A stretch of DNA of 56,049 bases from Verrucomicrobiales bacterium (GCA_005791875.1 SXTU01000280.1:1-56049); one strand, 5' to 3'. Numbered from the stretch's first letter, positions 41,180 through 53,100 are shown. Made by a program: numbers and translations. Notes: generated by a model not told the origin, from the sequence alone.

Positions 41180-41242
41180 GTCGGTGGACGCTAGCAACGT
41201 GCGGCGTTGCAATCCAGTCCGGGCACGGGCGCTGCCGGATTT

Positions 41243-41830
41243 CTATTTCCTCAGCCGCGCCATGAACCCCGGCTCCGTCCCCGCCAAATCGCTCGCTCGC
41301 TGCGCCGCCAGTAGCGCGCCATACACCCGCACGTCACGCGTGAGCATTTCGAGCCGCGCCCGCAATGCATCGCTTGCCACCGCTCCATCCCGCACGTCCT
41401 CCTTGTCCACGAACGAGACGCCATAGGGCAGCGACCACGCGTAGCACTGCCGCGCGATGGTGCGGAGCTGGTCATGCACCGTCAGCCCCTTCTCGTGCGA
41501 CGCGACGAGCGTGGCAAACAGCTTTCCGGCGAACTCCTTCCAGAAGTGGTCGAGGAAATTCTTTAACGTGCTGCTCACGCTGCCGTGATAGTCCGGCGTC
41601 CCGAGCAGCAGGACATCCGCACGCTCCACGCGGGCCTTCAGCTCCGCAAAACCCGGCTGCGACCACGCCGTGTCTGGGTTGAAGGCCGGCAGCGGCGTCT
41701 GCTCGAAATCGAGCACGTCCACAGTGCAGCCACTCGCGCGCAGCGCCTCCGCCGCATGCAGGAGCGCGACGCGCGTAACGGACTTTTGATGCAGGCTTCC
41801 GACGACGGCGAGAATGTGCGGCATGGACAT
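41243..41830 (-). CDS. NADPH-dependent FMN reductase family protein
   Basis: [30 protein letters not shown]...[26 protein letters not shown]. Confidence 0.85.
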   Translation of the reverse strand: MSMPHILAVVGSLHQKSVTRVALLHAAEALRASGCTVDVLDFEQTPLPAFNPDTAWSQPGFAELKARVERADVLLLGTPDYHGSVSSTLKNFLDHFWKEFAGKLFATLVASHEKGLTVHDQLRTIARQCYAWSLPYGVSFVDKEDVRDGAVASDALRARLEMLTRDVRVYGALLAAQRASDLAGTEPGFMARLRK

Positions 41831-41987
41831 GATGGGAAGCTGTAGCCGGAAGCGTCCCCGCCCGCAACCCCCCGAACCCCAAAGCCAGAACTCCATGAGA
41901 ATGTCCCCATGGCGGCGAGCTTGCGAAAGTCCAACGCCACCGGGCACGGTTGCCAAATCCTCTCCGCTCCGCTTCAATGCCCGCGCT

Positions 41988-42509
41988 ATGGCCCGCCAGC
42001 GCAAACCACCCCAACCTCTCGTCGGCATCATCATGGGCAGCCAGTCCGACTGGGAGACGATGCAGCACGCCGCCGCGCAGCTCGACGTGCTCGGCGTGCC
42101 TTACGAGGCCGAGGTCGTCTCCGCGCATCGCACGCCGGACCGGATGTTCGAGTATGCGGAGTCGGCGGCGGCGCGCGGCCTCGAAGTCATCATCGCCGGT
42201 GCGGGCGGCGCGGCGCACTTGCCCGGCATGACGGCGGCGAAGACCTCGCTCCCCGTGCTCGGCGTCCCGGTGCAATCCAAGTCGCTCAACGGCCTCGACT
42301 CACTCCTCTCCATCGTGCAGATGCCCGGCGGAATTCCCGTGGGCGCGCTCGCCATCGGCAAGCCCGTCGCCATCAACGCCGCGCTCCTCGCCACCGCGAT
42401 GCTCGGCAACAAGCACGCGAAGTTCCGCAAGGCTTACGAGCAGTTCCGCGTGGAGCAGACGGCAAAAGTGCGGGTGAACCACACGCTGCCACCGGTGAAG
42501 TCCGCTTGA
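41988..42509 (+). CDS. purE: 5-(carboxyamino)imidazole ribonucleotide mutase
   Basis: [42 protein letters not shown]...[29 protein letters not shown]. Confidence 0.95.
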   Translation: MARQRKPPQPLVGIIMGSQSDWETMQHAAAQLDVLGVPYEAEVVSAHRTPDRMFEYAESAAARGLEVIIAGAGGAAHLPGMTAAKTSLPVLGVPVQSKSLNGLDSLLSIVQMPGGIPVGALAIGKPVAINAALLATAMLGNKHAKFRKAYEQFRVEQTAKVRVNHTLPPVKSA

Positions 42510-42540
42510 GCCAAACCGCCACCGCGCCTACCTTCCACCC

Positions 42541-42771
42541 ATGAGCACTGCCGCTACTGAATTGCTGCAACAAGCGCTGGAACTCCCCGAGACCGACCGC
42601 GAGTGGATGGTTTCCCAACTCTCTGAAAGTTTAGATCCCGTCATGTCGCCGGAGCAGGAAGCAGCGGTCCTCGAGTTGTTGGATTCCCGGCGCGCCGAAT
42701 ACCTCGCCGGGCGTGCCACGCTTGTTGATGCGGACGAGGTCATGCGTCAGGCCCGAGTTCTCCTGCGGTGA
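42541..42771 (+). CDS. Addiction-module antitoxin component (TIGR02574-like)
   Basis: LLQQALELPETDREWMVSQLSESL...; GTGA overlap with the ParE-like gene. Confidence 0.8.
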   Translation: MSTAATELLQQALELPETDREWMVSQLSESLDPVMSPEQEAAVLELLDSRRAEYLAGRATLVDADEVMRQARVLLR

Positions 42772-43067
42772 AACTCCGCTATCAGTCCCGCGCCTCGGCC
42801 GAGTTTCACCAAGCCGTCATCAGTTACCTAGAAGTGAACCCGCAGGCCGCCAGAAAACTCCTGAATGAAGTCGAGAGCGGACTGCGCCGGGTGCAACTTT
42901 TCCCGGAACTTTGTCGGCGCTGGCTGGGCGACTATCGGAAGTTTCGTCTGCCCAGTTTTCCTTACGGTTGGTTTTATCGTGTGGAACCGGGTGAAATCGT
43001 CATCTACGCCGTCCTGCATCTCCACCATGACCCGGCGGCAATCGCCGCTCGGCTGCATGAACGCTGA
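42768..43067 (+). CDS. RelE/ParE-family toxin
   Basis: KLRYQSRASAEFHQAVISYLEVNPQAARKLLNEVESGLRRVQLFPELCRRWLGDYRKFRLPSFPYGWFYRVEPGEIVIYAVLHLHHDP. Confidence 0.88.
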   Translation: MKLRYQSRASAEFHQAVISYLEVNPQAARKLLNEVESGLRRVQLFPELCRRWLGDYRKFRLPSFPYGWFYRVEPGEIVIYAVLHLHHDPAAIAARLHER

Positions 43068-43073
43068 ACGCCC

Positions 43074-44210
43074 GTGAACTTCCCCATCCTCCCCGGCTCG
43101 ACCCTCGGCATCCTCGGCAGCGGCCAGCTTGGGCGGATGCTGGCCATCGCCGCACGGCAGCTTGGCTACCACGTCGCGGTCTATTCGCCGGACGCGGACA
43201 CGCCCGCCGGCCAAGTCGCGGATGTCGAGGCAGTCGGAGATTACCTCGATGAGGAGCGCCTCGCCGACTTCGCGCAGCGCGTGAGCGTGCTGACGTTTGA
43301 GTTCGAGAACGTCCCATCGCTCGCGTCCGAGGTCGCCGCGCGCCACACCATCGTCCGCCCGTCCGGCAGCGTGCTCCACATCACGCAGGAGCGGCTGCGC
43401 GAGAAGACATTCCTCCGCGACCACGGCTTTCCCACCACGCCGTTTCGCGCGGTGAACACCTACGCCGAGCTCCACGCCGCCGCGCGCGACCTCGGGCTGC
43501 CCGCCGTGCTCAAGACCGCGAGCTTCGGCTACGACGGCAAGGGCCAGCAAATGGTTTACGCGCAGTCCGACCCCGCCGAAGTCTTCGCCAACCTGAAAGG
43601 CGCAACCGGCATCTACGAGGCCTTCGTGGACTTCGAGAAGGAAATCTCCGTCGTCGCCGCGCGCACGGCGGACGGGAAGTTCGCCGCGTTTCCTCTCTTC
43701 GAGAACCGGCACGCGAACCACATCCTCGACGTGACCTTCTCCCCCGCAGCGATCGACCCAAGGCTCGCGAAGGAAGCTGTGGACCTCGCGGCGGGCATCT
43801 TGGAAAAACTCGGCGTCATCGGCCTGCTCACCGTGGAACTCTTCGTCACCAAACGCGGCCAACTCGTCGTCAACGAACTCGCCCCGCGCACGCACAACAG
43901 CGGCCACCTCACGATGGACGCGTGCGTCACGAGCCAGTTCGAGCAGCAGGTCCGCGCCGTCTGCTGCCTGCCGCTCGGCTCCACCGCGTTGCGCCAGCCT
44001 GCCGCGATGGCGAACCTGCTCGGCCACGTCTGGGCCAAAGGCGAACCCAACTGGGCTGCCGCCCTGTCCGACCCACACGTGAAGCTCCACCTCTACGGCA
44101 AGGCGCAGGCGCGCGCAGGCCGCAAGATGGGGCACCTCAACGCCTGTGGCCGCAGCGTGGAAGCCGCCATCGCCCGTGTCGTGGCGGCGCGAGAGCGGTT
44201 GGTGAATTGA
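43074..44210 (+). CDS. purK: 5-(carboxyamino)imidazole ribonucleotide synthase
   Basis: LGILGSGQLGRMLAIAARQLGYHVAVYSPD...LTFEFENVP...VLKTASFGYDGKGQQ...VNELAPRTHNSGHLTMDACVTSQFEQQVRAVC; GTG start 6 nt after the toxin stop. Confidence 0.95.
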   Translation: MNFPILPGSTLGILGSGQLGRMLAIAARQLGYHVAVYSPDADTPAGQVADVEAVGDYLDEERLADFAQRVSVLTFEFENVPSLASEVAARHTIVRPSGSVLHITQERLREKTFLRDHGFPTTPFRAVNTYAELHAAARDLGLPAVLKTASFGYDGKGQQMVYAQSDPAEVFANLKGATGIYEAFVDFEKEISVVAARTADGKFAAFPLFENRHANHILDVTFSPAAIDPRLAKEAVDLAAGILEKLGVIGLLTVELFVTKRGQLVVNELAPRTHNSGHLTMDACVTSQFEQQVRAVCCLPLGSTALRQPAAMANLLGHVWAKGEPNWAAALSDPHVKLHLYGKAQARAGRKMGHLNACGRSVEAAIARVVAARERLVN

Positions 44211-44211
44211 A

Positions 44212-44280
44212 CGTGCTGCGTGCTGCGTGTTGCGTGAATCACTTCGGCAGCCAAGCCCCAACAAGCAGCACGCAGCACGC
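44212..44280. repeat. Inverted heptamer array (CGTGCTG / CAGCACG units)
   Basis: CGTGCTG CGTGCTG CGTGTTG CGTGAAT ... CAGCACG CAGCACG C, immediately after the purK stop. Confidence 0.88.
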
Positions 44281-44328
44281 CCCTCGCCGGCTGAAGCCTG
44301 CGACTACGAGGCCCGTCAGTTTCAACAC

Positions 44329-45777
<1,449 letters not shown>

Positions 45778-45790
45778 GCGTTCGCGCCCG

Positions 45791-46816
45791 CTACTTCTTC
45801 GGCGCGAACGGCGATGCCGGCACCTTCTTCGCAGCCGCGCGGGCCTCGTCGAAGCTCGTCACTTCCTCCTTCAACTCGATGAGCTGCCACAACTCGGGGA
45901 AGTCGAACGCCTGGCCTGGTTGCAGCGCGGTCATCGGGCTGAACAACTCCAGCGCGGCCATCTGGTCGCTCCACGAAAACTCCACCGTATGCCCCGCGCC
46001 CGCATACGCAGCGCCGCGCCACGTTTGGAAATACTTCACGAACAGCAGCCGCCCGCGCACGTAGGCCACCCAGCCACCGTCCGTGTCCGAGCCGAGCTTT
46101 CCCGGCGCGCCCGCCGCCTGCGCCACGAGCAAATCGCCGAAGACTCGCACGTTGGGCAAAGCCGGTTGCTCTCCATGGAAGGCCGAGCCTTCCTCGGTCG
46201 CGCGCAGCAGCGACCAGCCAGCGCGAGGCCGGCTCTGCTTCGGCAACCGGAACAGAGCGAAGCCGCCGGCCGGGCACAGCGTGCGGTCGTGCAGGCTGTG
46301 GCGCGATGCGTTGGGCGATGCGTTGACCATGCGCTGCATTACACCGAACGCACCAGTGTCCGGGTCGAGCGTGAAGCTCTTGAGCAGCCGCAGTCCGGTC
46401 ACGGCATCCAGCGGGCTGGCCGTCTCGACCGTCTGGTCGCGGGGCGCGACGAAGTCATGCGGTCCCAGCCACACCGCCTGTCGCTCCGGTCGTCCCAGCA
46501 GGCCAGGACCGAAGTCGCATTGATAGCCGCCCACCCAGAAACCGCCGGGGGATTGCGCGAGCGTCTTGCCGTTGCTGTCGGGATTCTCCAGCAGCGCGTT
46601 CACGCCGCCGCGGCTGTATTGCACCACGCGCCCGCCGATGTCCGGCACCACGACCGCGGTCACCTTCCCGTGATCGTCGCGCAGGCTCAACGCATTCGTC
46701 CAGCCGAGGAATTCTCCCTGGCTCACGCCCGCTGGCAACGCCGCCCGCAGGGACGCCGGAGCCAGCGCGAGCCACAGCGCCAACGCGAGCACGGCCAGGC
46801 CTCGGAAAAAACTCAT
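45791..46816 (-). CDS. Hypothetical secreted protein (DUF4380-like)
   Basis: Signal peptide; VVVPDIGGRVVQYSRGGVNALLENPDS...GGFWVGGYQCDFGP. Confidence 0.7.
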   Translation of the reverse strand: MSFFRGLAVLALALWLALAPASLRAALPAGVSQGEFLGWTNALSLRDDHGKVTAVVVPDIGGRVVQYSRGGVNALLENPDSNGKTLAQSPGGFWVGGYQCDFGPGLLGRPERQAVWLGPHDFVAPRDQTVETASPLDAVTGLRLLKSFTLDPDTGAFGVMQRMVNASPNASRHSLHDRTLCPAGGFALFRLPKQSRPRAGWSLLRATEEGSAFHGEQPALPNVRVFGDLLVAQAAGAPGKLGSDTDGGWVAYVRGRLLFVKYFQTWRGAAYAGAGHTVEFSWSDQMAALELFSPMTALQPGQAFDFPELWQLIELKEEVTSFDEARAAAKKVPASPFAPKK

Positions 46817-46870
46817 GCGCGCGGAAACTACCAGCCCCCGCCGCAGGCTCAATGCTGTTCGCGCGACGAG

Positions 46871-48171
46871 CTAAGCCACCAACTCCTTGATGACTTGCCC
46901 ACCGAACTGCGAGAGCTGCTTGAAGCGGCCGCCGTGGAAGTAAGTGAGCTTGTTGTCGTCCAGCCCCAGCAGGTGCAGAAGCGTGACATGCACCTCGCCG
47001 ATGGGGTGGATGTGAGTGACGGCCTTGTCGCCCAGCTCGTCGGTCGCGCCGAGGGTGTGGCCGACTTTCACGCCGCCACCGGCGAACCAAATCGTCATCG
47101 CGTGCGGGTTGGGGTCGCGTCCGTAGGCGGTGCCGCCGCGCACGCCGTTGTCCGGCGAGCGGCCGAACTCGCCGCACCAGACGACGCGCGTGCTGTCGAG
47201 CAAGCCGCGCTGTTTCAGGTCCGCGATGAGCGCGGCGATGGGCTGGTCCACCTGGCGGGCGAGGTTGCCGTGGGCGCGCTCGATGTAGTCGTGGCTGTCC
47301 CAGGTGCCGGCGTAGAGCTGCACGAAGCGCACGCCGCGCTCGACCAGTCGCCGCGCGAGCAGGCACTTGCGCCCGAAGGCGTCCGTCGGCTCCGCGCCGA
47401 TGCCGTAGCTGGCCTTGAGCCGGGCGTCTTCCTGGTCGAGGTCGAGGATGCCGGACACTTCCATCTGCATGCGGAAGGCGAGTTCGTAAGCGCCCATGCG
47501 CGCGGCGAGTTCGGCGTGCTGCGGGTGGGCGGCGCGGTGCGCGGCGTTGAGCTTGGCGAGCGGGGCGGGCTGAACGCCGGCGGGAAATTTCGCGGCGATG
47601 AATGCATCGATGGGATTACTGACCGCTGGTTTCTTCACCGGCTGGTAGCGGCGGCGGGTCTATTCAGCAGCGAGGCGCCGCTGGTCTTCACCATGATGCC
47701 ATCCTCGGCGGACCAATTGTCGGCGTTGGTTCTGGCAATCTCTGCCAGACGCTTTGCATCCGGCCACGGCGCACCGCCGGCAATCCACGCCTTCACCCAC
47801 GCGAGCTGCTTCTTGGTGAGCTTGTCGTTCTCCTTCGGCGGCATGGCAGCCCAGTTCTCTGCGTCGCCTTCGCGCGTGACGGCGAGCCAGAGCGGGCTGG
47901 ACTCAGCTTTGCCGGGGACGATGGACGGCTTCTCGCTCTCGCCGCCCTTGAGCAAGCCGCCGAGCGTGCGCATATCGAGGCCGCCCTTGATTTTCTTCGG
48001 GTCATCGCCGTGGCAGGCGAGACACTTCTCCCTGAAGAGCGGCTGGATGCGGCGGGCGAAGAGTTCTTCAGCGGACGCAGTCGGCGCAGCGGCCTTGGCA
48101 GCGGGCGACAAAGCCGAAACTGTCAGCAGCAGGGTGAGGAGCGCGTGATGGTTTAACGCACCGTTTGCCAC
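46871..48171 (-). pseudogene. Remnant: PSD1 N-terminus (cytochrome c + start of DUF1549) fused by deletion to the C-terminal half of a DUF1501 gene, with frameshift and nonsense change
   Basis: ORF 47635-48171 (CLACHGDDPKKIKGGLDMRTLGGLLKGGESEKPSIVPG...NWSAEDGIMVKTSGA) and ORF 46871-47638 (KKPAVSNPIDAFIAAKFPAGVQPAP then LAKLNAAHRAAHPQHAELAARMGAYELAFRMQ...WDSHDYIERAHGNLA...VVWCGEFGRSP). Confidence 0.82.
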
Positions 48172-48177
48172 AGCGGA

Positions 48178-49494
48178 CTAAGCAAACAACTGCCGCGCTG
48201 GCTCGCCGCGATCCGTGATCGGCACAGGGCGGGGGCCGTCGAAGAGGTTTTTCGCAGGGTTGATGCCGAGCGCGCAGTGGATGGTCGCGTGGGCATCGGG
48301 CACGGAAAGGGGCTGGCTCACGGGCTTCTTCGCCAGCTCGTCGGTCTCGCCGACGACCTGACCAGTCTTCAAGCCGCCACCCGCAAGCGCCATGCTGAAC
48401 GCAGCGCCTTGATGGCCGCGTCCGCCGCCGCCATCGAACTCCGGCGGACGGCCGAACTCCGTCGCCACGACGATGAGCGTCTTGTCGAGCAGCCGGTTCT
48501 TCTCCAAGTCGGACACGAGCGCGGCCAAGCCTTGGTCGAGTTGTTGGATGAGGATGTGCTGGTTGAGCTGGCCGTCGTTGTGCGTGTCCCAGCCGGTGCC
48601 GTTGATGAAGTTCAGGTTGAAGGAGACCTCGATGAACCGCACGCCACGCTGCACAAGCCGCCGCGCGAGCATGCAGCGTTGCCCGAACTCGCCGCCGTAG
48701 GTCTGCCGCAGTGACGACGCCTCGGTGGTGAGGTTGAACGCCTTCATAAAGTCGCCGTTGGCCAGCGTGAAGGAAGAGCCGACGGCCTCGTCGTAGTCGG
48801 CGATGACCTTGTCGCCGGGGTTGCGGGCGGCGTAGCCCTTACGCAGTTCGCCGAGCAAACGCTCGCGGTCGGCGGCGCGCGCGGTGTTGACGTAGGACGG
48901 ACGCGTGAGGCCGGCGGGGCCCTTCTCCGTGTCGGTGAGATAGACGTAGCCGTGCTTCGCGCCGAGGAAGCCGGGGCCGCGCATAATCATTGGGTAGCCG
49001 ATGACGACGTAGGGCGGGATGCCGTCCGCCAGCGCGCCGCGCTCGTGCGCGACAAGCGAGCCGATGCTGGGATAGGTGATGGTGCCCGTGGGCCGGCGGC
49101 CCGTGTGGACGAAGTTCGTGGCGGCGGCGTGCTCGTCAATGATGTCGTGGTTCACCGTGCGTAGGAGCGCGAAGCGGTCGAGCAGCTTCGCGGTGCCCTT
49201 GAGATGCTCGCAGAGCTGCACGCCGCGGATGGCGGTGTCAATGGCCGGGTAGGCGGAGCCGGCGATTTTCTTCTGCGGGTCGCCGAGGCGCTTGGGATCC
49301 CAGGTGTCCGTGTGCGCACAGCCGCCGCCGAGCCAGATGAAGATGCAATGCTCGGCCTTGCCCTGCGGGTAGGTCTTCTTTTCCTGGGCGAAGAGCGGGG
49401 AAAGTCCGCCGAGGCCAAGGGCGACTGCGCCCGCGCCGGTGCGGGCGAGGAAGGCGCGGCGGTTCGACGAGGTGGTTTCAAGGTTCATGTTCAT
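48178..49494 (-). CDS. DUF1501 domain protein (Tat-exported)
   Basis: [93 protein letters not shown]. Confidence 0.92.
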   Translation of the reverse strand: MNMNLETTSSNRRAFLARTGAGAVALGLGGLSPLFAQEKKTYPQGKAEHCIFIWLGGGCAHTDTWDPKRLGDPQKKIAGSAYPAIDTAIRGVQLCEHLKGTAKLLDRFALLRTVNHDIIDEHAAATNFVHTGRRPTGTITYPSIGSLVAHERGALADGIPPYVVIGYPMIMRGPGFLGAKHGYVYLTDTEKGPAGLTRPSYVNTARAADRERLLGELRKGYAARNPGDKVIADYDEAVGSSFTLANGDFMKAFNLTTEASSLRQTYGGEFGQRCMLARRLVQRGVRFIEVSFNLNFINGTGWDTHNDGQLNQHILIQQLDQGLAALVSDLEKNRLLDKTLIVVATEFGRPPEFDGGGGRGHQGAAFSMALAGGGLKTGQVVGETDELAKKPVSQPLSVPDAHATIHCALGINPAKNLFDGPRPVPITDRGEPARQLFA

Positions 49495-49520
49495 GTCTCT
49501 GTCTCAAAGTTCGACTGTCA

Positions 49521-49763
49521 TCAATTCCTGCCGTGGCTTAACAGCGGAAGCAACCGCTCCACCAAACGCAGTGCCCGCTCGCGGGACAGGCGGTGCAATT
49601 CTTCCCGGCAGCCCTGCCCAATCAACCAGCCGCTCGCGGAGCGCGGGGCGGGCGCTTGCTGCCGGGCCGTGCACTCCAGTTCCCGCGCGAGGTCGAGCAG
49701 CGTCGCGTGCTCCGGCATCCGGTTCACGAGGTCCATCACGGCGGCTTTGTCTTCCGGGTTCAC
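49521..49763 (-). CDS. Small hypothetical protein in the PSD1-DUF1501 operon
   Basis: GTG start overlapping the stop of the upstream 158-aa ORF (GTGA); MNPEDKAAVMDLVNRMPEHATLLDLARELECTARQQ. Confidence 0.65.
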   Translation of the reverse strand: MNPEDKAAVMDLVNRMPEHATLLDLARELECTARQQAPAPRSASGWLIGQGCREELHRLSRERALRLVERLLPLLSHGRN

Positions 49764-50197
49764 GTCAGCAAAGTCTCATTAGCACCCGGCTTCAGCCGGG
49801 TGTCATCGTCCGCGCCAGAGGCGAACCGTTTCAACGGTTTGCCACACCAACGCTCCCGTCCGCGAAAACCGTTGAAACGGTTTCCGCTCGCCTCACCGGC
49901 CAACACCCGGCTGAAGCCGGGTGCTAATGAGAGAAGGGATTTCATCTCCGCTTGGTCGTCACGCGTTTCCGAATTGCACGCAGCCTGCCCTGAGTCTATT
50001 TCTGCCAGCCGCCGCTCCATTTCAGCCCCGAACTCCGGCGTTCCGTAAGTCAGCACGCCGGGCGGTTTGCCCAGCGGCCAGATTTCCCGGGCCGTCCACC
50101 GATGCGCGGGTTTCAGCCGAGCACGCCGCAACAGACTTTTGCGGGCGGCTTCGCCCGTTCTGCGTTTCGCACGCTTGGCTGGCGGCGTCTTCTTCAC
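49760..50197 (-). CDS. Small basic hypothetical protein in the PSD1-DUF1501 operon, C-terminus encoded by a palindromic repeat
   Basis: GTGA overlap with the PSD1 stop and with the next gene; last third (APGFSRVLAGEASGNRFNGF...RLKPGANE) comes from the repeat at 49774-49932. Confidence 0.65.
   Translation of the reverse strand: MKKTPPAKRAKRRTGEAARKSLLRRARLKPAHRWTAREIWPLGKPPGVLTYGTPEFGAEMERRLAEIDSGQAACNSETRDDQAEMKSLLSLAPGFSRVLAGEASGNRFNGFRGRERWCGKPLKRFASGADDDTRLKPGANETLLT
49774..49932. repeat. 159-bp nested palindromic element, perfect 30-bp terminal inverted repeats
   Basis: TCTCATTAGCACCCGGCTTCAGCCGGGTGT (49774-49803) / ACACCCGGCTGAAGCCGGGTGCTAATGAGA (49903-49932), with internal AACCGTTTCAACGGTTT / AAACCGTTGAAACGGTTT. 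Confidence 0.97.
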
Positions 50198-53100
50198 GGC
50201 ACAAACACAAACTCCGGCGAGTTCACCATCGCCCACAGCACGTCTTCCATCCGCTCGCGCCAGTCCTTCTTCAGACGCGCCGTGGCGGTGTCGCCGAGGC
50301 GGGCTTTCTCCTCGACGGCGAGCTTGATTTCAGTGGCCTTCGCGTTGAGGTGGTTGGACCAGCTCAGGAGCTGGCTGGGGTCGTAGTCCTTGCGCACGGA
50401 CTTGCCGGCGGACACGACACGGTCGGCGTAACCGGCCTCGAGGTGGTTGCGAAAGCTCTCTCGCTCCGCGCTCGTGGGTGGGCGGGAGAGGACTCGGAGC
50501 GTCACCGCCTCGATGAGTTCCGGCAGCGGCTGCGCGCGGGTGAGCACGTCCACGAGGTCGCAATCGTCCGAGAGGCGCGTCACGCGACCGTTGCCCATGT
50601 CGCCGTTGGCGAGCACGGCGGGCTGGAGGACGTTCGGCGAATGGTCGCGCACGGAGAGCGGGCCTTGCCGCGTCTCGCGCCAGCCGAACATCAGCAGCAC
50701 GTCCGTGATGGCCTGCGTCCTGGGCATGGAGAGCGCGGGGCGGTCGCGGTCGTTCGAGAGGCCGGTGAACTCCCACGCGCGACGCGGCACGCCGAGCGTG
50801 AGGAAGTCTTTCGCCGAGCGGCGGCTGTCGTTGTCGAGCGTGAGCAGCTCGGAATCCATGCGCTTGCCGACGACGGCGAACATGGAGTCCACCAACTGCT
50901 CGGCCTGCAACCGCCGCCGCGCAGGCGAGGCGAACAGGCGGTCCGCCGGCTCGTCGGACGCGGGCGTGTGCAGGCCGGAGACGCGCTGATACGTGTGCGA
51001 GTTGAAGACGAGCCGCGCGAGGTGTTTCAAGTCGTAGCCATGCACCACAAACTCACGCGCGAGCCACGCCAGCAGCTCCGGGTGCGACGCTTTCTGGTTT
51101 TCCCAGTCGTCCACCGGCTCGACAAAGCCCCAGCCGAGGTAGCGTTTCCAGACACGGTTGACCATGACTTGTGCGAAGCGCTCGTTCTCCGGCGACGTGA
51201 CGAACGCGGCAAGCTGCTCGCGGGAATTCTTCGCGTCGCGCGCGAGGCTGGCGGCCGACTCGCCGTGCAGCAGCGCGGCGAACGGGAAGTTCGGCTCCAC
51301 CTTCTCGCCGGGGTGCAGCGTGACCTGGATGCGGCGGCCCACCTTGATGTTGGCGTTCGCGGGGATGGAGCTGCTCTTGGGCACGTCCTGCGCGCCTTGC
51401 TTGAGCATCGCGGCGAGGCTGAACAAATCCTTCTGCTTGAAGTCGTGGTAGGGCGCGTCGTGGCAGCGGGCGCACGCGAGGTTCATCGCGAGGAAGGCCG
51501 AGGAAACAATCTGCGCGCGGTCCGCCATCGGCACGTCGTTCTGCGTCGCGATGCCGAAACCCGCCGGGCCGCCGTGATAGACGCTGCCCTCCATCGCAAT
51601 CAGCTCGGTGGCGAAGCGGTCCATCGGCCGGTTGTCGAGGAACGACTCGTGAATCCACCAGCGGAAAGGGCCGGTGTTGTTGAGGGTGGGCTTGAGGATG
51701 GCGGGATTTTCCGCGAGCACGTCCTGCCAGTAGCCGACCCAGTTGTCCGCCCAGCCGGGCTGCGCGAGGAAGCGGTCAATCGCGTTCGCGCGGCGGGCCT
51801 TCGCGTCGTCGGCGAGGAAGCGCTTGATTTGCTCCGGCGTCGGCGGGAGGCCGACGGTGTCGAGCGCGAGACGGCGGAGGAAGGCGAGGTCATCCACGAG
51901 CGGCGCGGGCTTCACCTTCGCCGCTTCGAGCCGCGCGCCGATGAAGCGGTCAATCGCGTTCTGAACCGGCGTCGCGGCGGAGACGGACGGCACGGCGGGC
52001 GTGGGCTTGGCGGAAACGGCCTTGCGCGCGAGTTCGTGGCGTTGCGCCCAATACTTGTGCTCCTCGGCGGTGAAATCCTTGCGGCGCTGCGCGTCCACGG
52101 TGGCAAGCGTGGCGAGTTGAGTGTCGGTGAAAGCGGTCCAACCGGCGTCGGTGTGCGGGATTTTCTCCTTCGGCGCGAGCAGGTGGAACAGCTCGCTGCC
52201 GCGCGCCAGGCTCACCGTGAGTTCACCCACTTCCGGCTTCAGCCCCTTGCCGCCGATGATGCCTTCGAGCACGAAGAGATGCTCGCCGCCCTTGGACTTG
52301 AACGTGAGCCATTGCTCGTTGTGACCGGTGTGCGGGAAGCGCAGACCGGCGGGATACTCCGCGCCGGGCGGCTCCTCCACCTTCCCGTGCCCGCTGCCGT
52401 TCGGGATGATGAACTTCGTCTGGCCGAGCTGCTTGCCGTCCACGAAGAGCCGCGCGCTCTGGAGCGAGCGCAGCAGGACGCGATGTTCGCCCGCCGGAAG
52501 CGTGACCTTCGCCGTGGCGCGGAGCAGAAACGGGTTCGAGCGGTCCACACGCACGCCGCGCAACGAGTATTTCGTCGCCGTGTTGACGAAGCCAAACGCG
52601 GTCTCGGTGTAAACCTCCGCCGGCGCGCCGGGCGCGAAGTTCCAGTTCGGCGTGTTTGAGATGCCCTCGATGACTTCCACCTGCACGCGGTCCTTGGGCA
52701 GCTTGGCGAGGTCGAACTTCGGCGCGGGCGGGACGTGGTTGAAACGGTCCTTGAGGCTGCTCGCCGACAGCACGCGGCGATGGATGGCGACCTCGTTGAT
52801 GAGGCCGTTGAACGAGCTGCCGGCCTGCGCGCCCATCGAGGAGCCAATCCACAGCTCGTCGTCGTCCACGACCGGCGGGGCGTCGGACTTGCCGCCCATG
52901 TCCCACGTGCCCTTGACCTCCATGCCGTCAATGTAGCCCTTGATGCTCGCGCTCTTGCCGAAGGTGTAAGTCACCGCGACGTGATGCCAGCCGGAGCCGG
53001 GCGCGAAGCCGTCCGTCGAAGTCCAGCGATGCCAGTGCTTCTCAGATTCCTGCTTCTTCGCGCCAGCGACCGCGCCCTCCGCGTCGCGGAAGAGGAAGCT

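Noticed and set aside
49774-49932. Insertion sequence with transposase
   Set aside because: 159 bp is too short and encodes no transposase; no transposase gene was recognised anywhere in the window, so it is described as a non-autonomous palindromic repeat only.
49921-52659. 912-aa plus-strand ORF opposite the PSD1 gene
   Set aside because: Antisense shadow ORF of a high-GC3 gene; composition is low-complexity R/A/V/H-rich with no motifs, while the minus strand encodes clear LamG/DUF1549/DUF1553 protein.
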